Assembly (NCBI GenBank): GCA_027058735.1
Contig: JALURZ010000033.1
Coordinates: 1 to 16,782, forward strand
Origin: Hyphomicrobiales bacterium
Lineage (GTDB): Bacteria; Pseudomonadota; Alphaproteobacteria; Rhizobiales; JALURZ01
Direction: 5' to 3'
Length of the DNA stretch: 16,782 nt
The notes beneath the pieces were generated by a model that ran no database searches, was not told the origin of the DNA, and saw only the letters and a list, made by a program, of their open reading frames with translations. Shown piece after piece: positions 14,592 to 16,782 of this stretch; the first letter of the stretch is position 1, and every line of letters begins with the position of its first letter. A program made the translations under genes and the position numbers.

Positions 14592-15587
14592 TCAGGACAG
14601 ATAGTCTTGAAGGCGGGGGGCAAACCAATCAAGGCTCGATTTCAGGCCCTCGCCCAGGGGCGTCGCCGGCCGCCAGCCCAGTTCGCGCGCTATGAGCGAT
14701 GTATCGGAGAAGAAATCCCCGATGTCGATCCTGCGGCGTTCTTCGGGCATTTCGAGAACCTCAAAGGCGCCACCGCCATTCGCCGCCACCAGCAGGTCCG
14801 CGACCTCGCCCAGCGAATAGGGCCGCTCGCCGCCGAGGTTGTAAGTCCGCCCGATCGCGGCGCGCGAGGCGGCGGCGGCAAGAAAAGCCTGCGCGCAGTC
14901 CTCCACATAGGTGAAATCGCGCAACACATCCTTGCCCCAGACCTCAAACCCGCGGCCTTCGAGAACGCGCCTGATCCAGATACCGACAAAGGTCTGATTC
15001 GCGTCCTTGATCCGCATGCCGGGACCATAGGTGTTGGTCAGACGCAGCACCGTTGCGCCAAGCCCCCATTTCCTTGCGAAAACGCGGACATAGTGTTCAG
15101 CGGCGATATTGTGAACCGCATTGATGTCCGGCGGGTTTACCGGGTGGGTCTCGTCAACGGGAAGGCGTTCGGGCCTGCCATAGATCTGGCGGGTGCTGGC
15201 GAGCACCAGTCTGGCGCCCGGCGCGTGTTCGCGGCAGGCTTCAAGAAGCCTCAAAAACCCCGTCTGGTTGTCGCGAAGATCGCGATGGGGATCGCGCATG
15301 GAGCCCATGTGGCTGGTCTGGCCGGCGAGATGGAACACACAGTCGCAGTGCGCCAGAACCGACGGCCAGCTTGCCAGGCCGGCATAGTCTTCGGGCAGGA
15401 ATTCAAAGCGGCCCTCCAGCCCCTCCAGGTTGAGCGGATGTCCGCCCATGTCGCGATACATCGCATCGATCACGCAAACCTCGGCGCCGGCGGCGACGAG
15501 GCGGCGCACGATGGCCGATCCGATCAGCCCAAATCCGCCCGTCACCAGCACGCGCTTCCGGGCGAATGGGCTATCGGTGGCGTGCAT
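14592..15587 (-). CDS. NAD-dependent epimerase/dehydratase (extended SDR) lacking the usual Tyr and Lys
   Basis: The 331-residue protein has the extended-SDR cofactor motif VTGGFGLIGS (15-24), acidic D41, and HLAGQTSHMGSMRDP (86-100). RQIYGRPERLPVDETHP (133-149), RLTNTYGPGMRIKDANQTF and LRDFTYVEDC (222-231) follow. This matches an SDR group common in polysaccharide loci. The catalytic YxxxK position reads N156-A-V-H-N160, so both Tyr and Lys are missing. In relatives I recall, Asn at the Tyr position is normal but Lys is kept (NGINK). The protein may still bind NAD and a nucleotide sugar, or may have lost dehydrogenase activity. ATG 15587 was chosen; the frame is open further upstream with possible GTG codons but no ribosome site. 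It lies 65 bp after the first operon gene. Confidence 0.9.
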   Translation of the reverse strand: MHATDSPFARKRVLVTGGFGLIGSAIVRRLVAAGAEVCVIDAMYRDMGGHPLNLEGLEGRFEFLPEDYAGLASWPSVLAHCDCVFHLAGQTSHMGSMRDPHRDLRDNQTGFLRLLEACREHAPGARLVLASTRQIYGRPERLPVDETHPVNPPDINAVHNIAAEHYVRVFARKWGLGATVLRLTNTYGPGMRIKDANQTFVGIWIRRVLEGRGFEVWGKDVLRDFTYVEDCAQAFLAAAASRAAIGRTYNLGGERPYSLGEVADLLVAANGGGAFEVLEMPEERRRIDIGDFFSDTSLIARELGWRPATPLGEGLKSSLDWFAPRLQDYLS

Positions 15588-15652
15588 GGGAGAAAATCCG
15601 GGGAATGACACAACAACCCGCGGGCCGCGATGCGCCTTGCGGGCCGGCAATG

Positions 15653-16471
15653 TCAGCGCCGCTGTCTCAATCTGACATAGCACAGCCAAGTATAAGACGC
15701 GGCATCCGCATTGAACAGGGCGAGCGCGGCATCTTTCAGTTCACGGTAAAGAGGCGGCTTGGTCGGATATCGCTCATCGCTCCAACAATCCCCCCACCGG
15801 GTCCTGTCCGGCTTGAAAACCGGGGGAAACTCGTAATAGGTATCGATGTTCTTCCGCAGGAAATAGGCATCATGCGCATTGGCGGCGACCGCGTCGGGCC
15901 TGAAGTCCGCAGGCGGCGGAGGCTTGAACCATCTGCGCCTTTTGCGGCGCGGTTCAGGCACACGCAAACCCGCACCCGCAAAGGCCTTCTTCAGGCTGTA
16001 GCAGTTGCCCTGAGCGGCGGGATAATTGTCTTCGAAGATGACATGGCGGAAGCCGAACCACGAACAAAACACCAGGCGCTCGAACGCATTTTGATGATCG
16101 TCGATGAACACGACGGTTTTCTCCCGGTCCAGACCGCTCCAGTCGAGGCGGGTGAAGTCCTCGGAAAAATACTCCGCATTTTTCGAACGGTATTCGATGC
16201 GCTCGAGAACCGGATCGATCGAATAAATCCGCGCGCGCGGCACCGCCTGCTCTATGAGCCAGGTCGACTGGCCCTTCCAGACACCGCTTTCGATGACCGA
16301 TTCCGGCCGCAGACGCTTCAGCAGGAACCAGACATAGAAATTGTGCGGCGACAGCATGCCCCCGGCATTGTTGGCCAGCGGCCGGTTCTTGTAGACGTCC
16401 AGAAACGGCTTCAATTGCTTTTTCAGATCGGCATTGGTCCACTCGACCTTGCCGATGTCGGTATTCGCCAT
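15653..16471 (-). CDS. TylF/CmcI-like putative methyltransferase (first gene of the right operon)
   Basis: The 272-residue product shows a Rossmann methyltransferase pattern: VIESGVWKGQSTW (59-71) as motif I, RIYSIDP (81-87) with the acidic strand end, VVFIDDHQN (120-128) and VIFEDNYPAAQG (144-155). FIDDHQ plus FEDNY resembles the metal-binding arrangement of TylF/CmcI-type enzymes, which O-methylate sugars or hydroxylate small molecules, but the match is by eye and the function is unproven. A basic, proline-rich linker RRKRRRWFKPPPP (175-187) is odd for an enzyme core and may be a loop. ATG 16471 has AGGCGGT about 7 nt upstream; GTG 16480 would add three residues. It opens the six-gene minus-strand operon; about 310 bp of non-coding DNA lies upstream. 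Confidence 0.78.
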   Translation of the reverse strand: MANTDIGKVEWTNADLKKQLKPFLDVYKNRPLANNAGGMLSPHNFYVWFLLKRLRPESVIESGVWKGQSTWLIEQAVPRARIYSIDPVLERIEYRSKNAEYFSEDFTRLDWSGLDREKTVVFIDDHQNAFERLVFCSWFGFRHVIFEDNYPAAQGNCYSLKKAFAGAGLRVPEPRRKRRRWFKPPPPADFRPDAVAANAHDAYFLRKNIDTYYEFPPVFKPDRTRWGDCWSDERYPTKPPLYRELKDAALALFNADAASYTWLCYVRLRQRR

Positions 16472-16782
16472 GTGCGCCACCGCCTGCCATTTGCTCCGGG
16501 CGCATGATCTAACCCAGCCAACGTGTGGATGAAAGCGGGAAATGGCGCGGCGCCAAGCGCCTGAACTTCAGCACCTTAACACGATGATGACCATCTGCGC
16601 ATTTAGCACTTTCGTTTTGCCGGCGGTTTAGGTATTGTTCCCGCGATTCCATTGAGGGCGATTTGCCGCAGAACAATTGAGTGGTCTGGGAGTTCGGTTT
16701 CGGTTAATACACAGCTTCTGATCGGATCTTGAGCGGATGAAAATCGGGCCTTGAGCGGATGAAAAATGTGCAAACAAGTCCG
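16472..16782. other. Upstream region of the right operon, no gene seen
   Basis: Neither strand holds a convincing open frame in these 311 bp. It should contain the promoter of the six-gene minus operon. On the minus strand TATTAA (16709-16704) could be a -10 box; a good -35 is lacking, and the direct repeats at 16728-16765 begin just where the -35 would lie. Small palindromes (GGCGC/GCGCC at 16549-16561, CTGAACTTCAG at 16561-16571) are present but unremarkable. Confidence 0.5.
16728..16765. repeat. Two 16-nt direct repeats spaced 22 nt
   Basis: CTTGAGCGGATGAAAA occurs at 16728-16743 and again at 16750-16765, an exact match with a 22-nt period. A partial copy of the core (TGATCGGAT, 16719-16727) lies 11 nt before the first. 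Spacing of 11 and 22 nt puts the copies on the same DNA face, as in activator sites. They may serve the minus operon or a gene beyond the right edge. Confidence 0.5.

Noticed and set aside
14568..15608. 346-codon plus-strand open frame opposite the SDR gene
   Set aside because: The minus-strand product has complete SDR motifs; the plus frame has none.

Overview
The window is part of a surface-polysaccharide (O-antigen, capsule or exopolysaccharide) gene cluster from a high-GC Gram-negative bacterium. Protein styles (FkbM, a TIGR04325-type methyltransferase, an FdtB-like aminotransferase, RmlA) and the 'TAGAGCGTG' type intergenic repeat suggest an alphaproteobacterium, perhaps Hyphomicrobiales-like. 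That assignment is inference; there is no rRNA or housekeeping marker here. I see thirteen convincing protein genes, one of them cut by the left edge, and no RNA genes or CRISPR.

Left part (1-5640): a GT-B-like glycosyltransferase running off the left edge (minus), a sulfotransferase (minus), then three plus-strand genes: an FkbM methyltransferase, an AT-richer class I methyltransferase and a PhyH-type Fe(II)/2-oxoglutarate dioxygenase. Middle part (5707-10658): a methyltransferase (minus) diverging from an ABC exporter (plus), a GT-A glycosyltransferase (minus), and a TIGR04325-family methyltransferase (plus). Right part (10675-16471): a tight six-gene minus-strand operon, read right to left: TylF/CmcI-like methyltransferase, NAD-dependent SDR epimerase/dehydratase, DegT/FdtB-like sugar aminotransferase, GT-A glycosyltransferase, RmlA glucose-1-phosphate thymidylyltransferase, class I methyltransferase.

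Together the genes describe synthesis of a dTDP-activated, probably amino-deoxy sugar (RmlA plus aminotransferase), sugar transfer (three glycosyltransferases), unusually rich decoration (six methyltransferase-like proteins, one sulfotransferase, one dioxygenase) and lipid-linked glycan export (ABC transporter). rmlB, rmlC/D, a polymerase and an initiating transferase are not in the window.

The most notable non-genic structures are: a 164-bp fold-back element with perfect 47-bp inverted arms bordered by CTAG, which carries the ABC exporter's stop codon; a perfect 13-bp-arm palindrome at the predicted transcription start of the same exporter gene, next to an apparent start-proximal frame break in a T5 run; and two 16-nt direct repeats spaced exactly 22 nt at the right edge.
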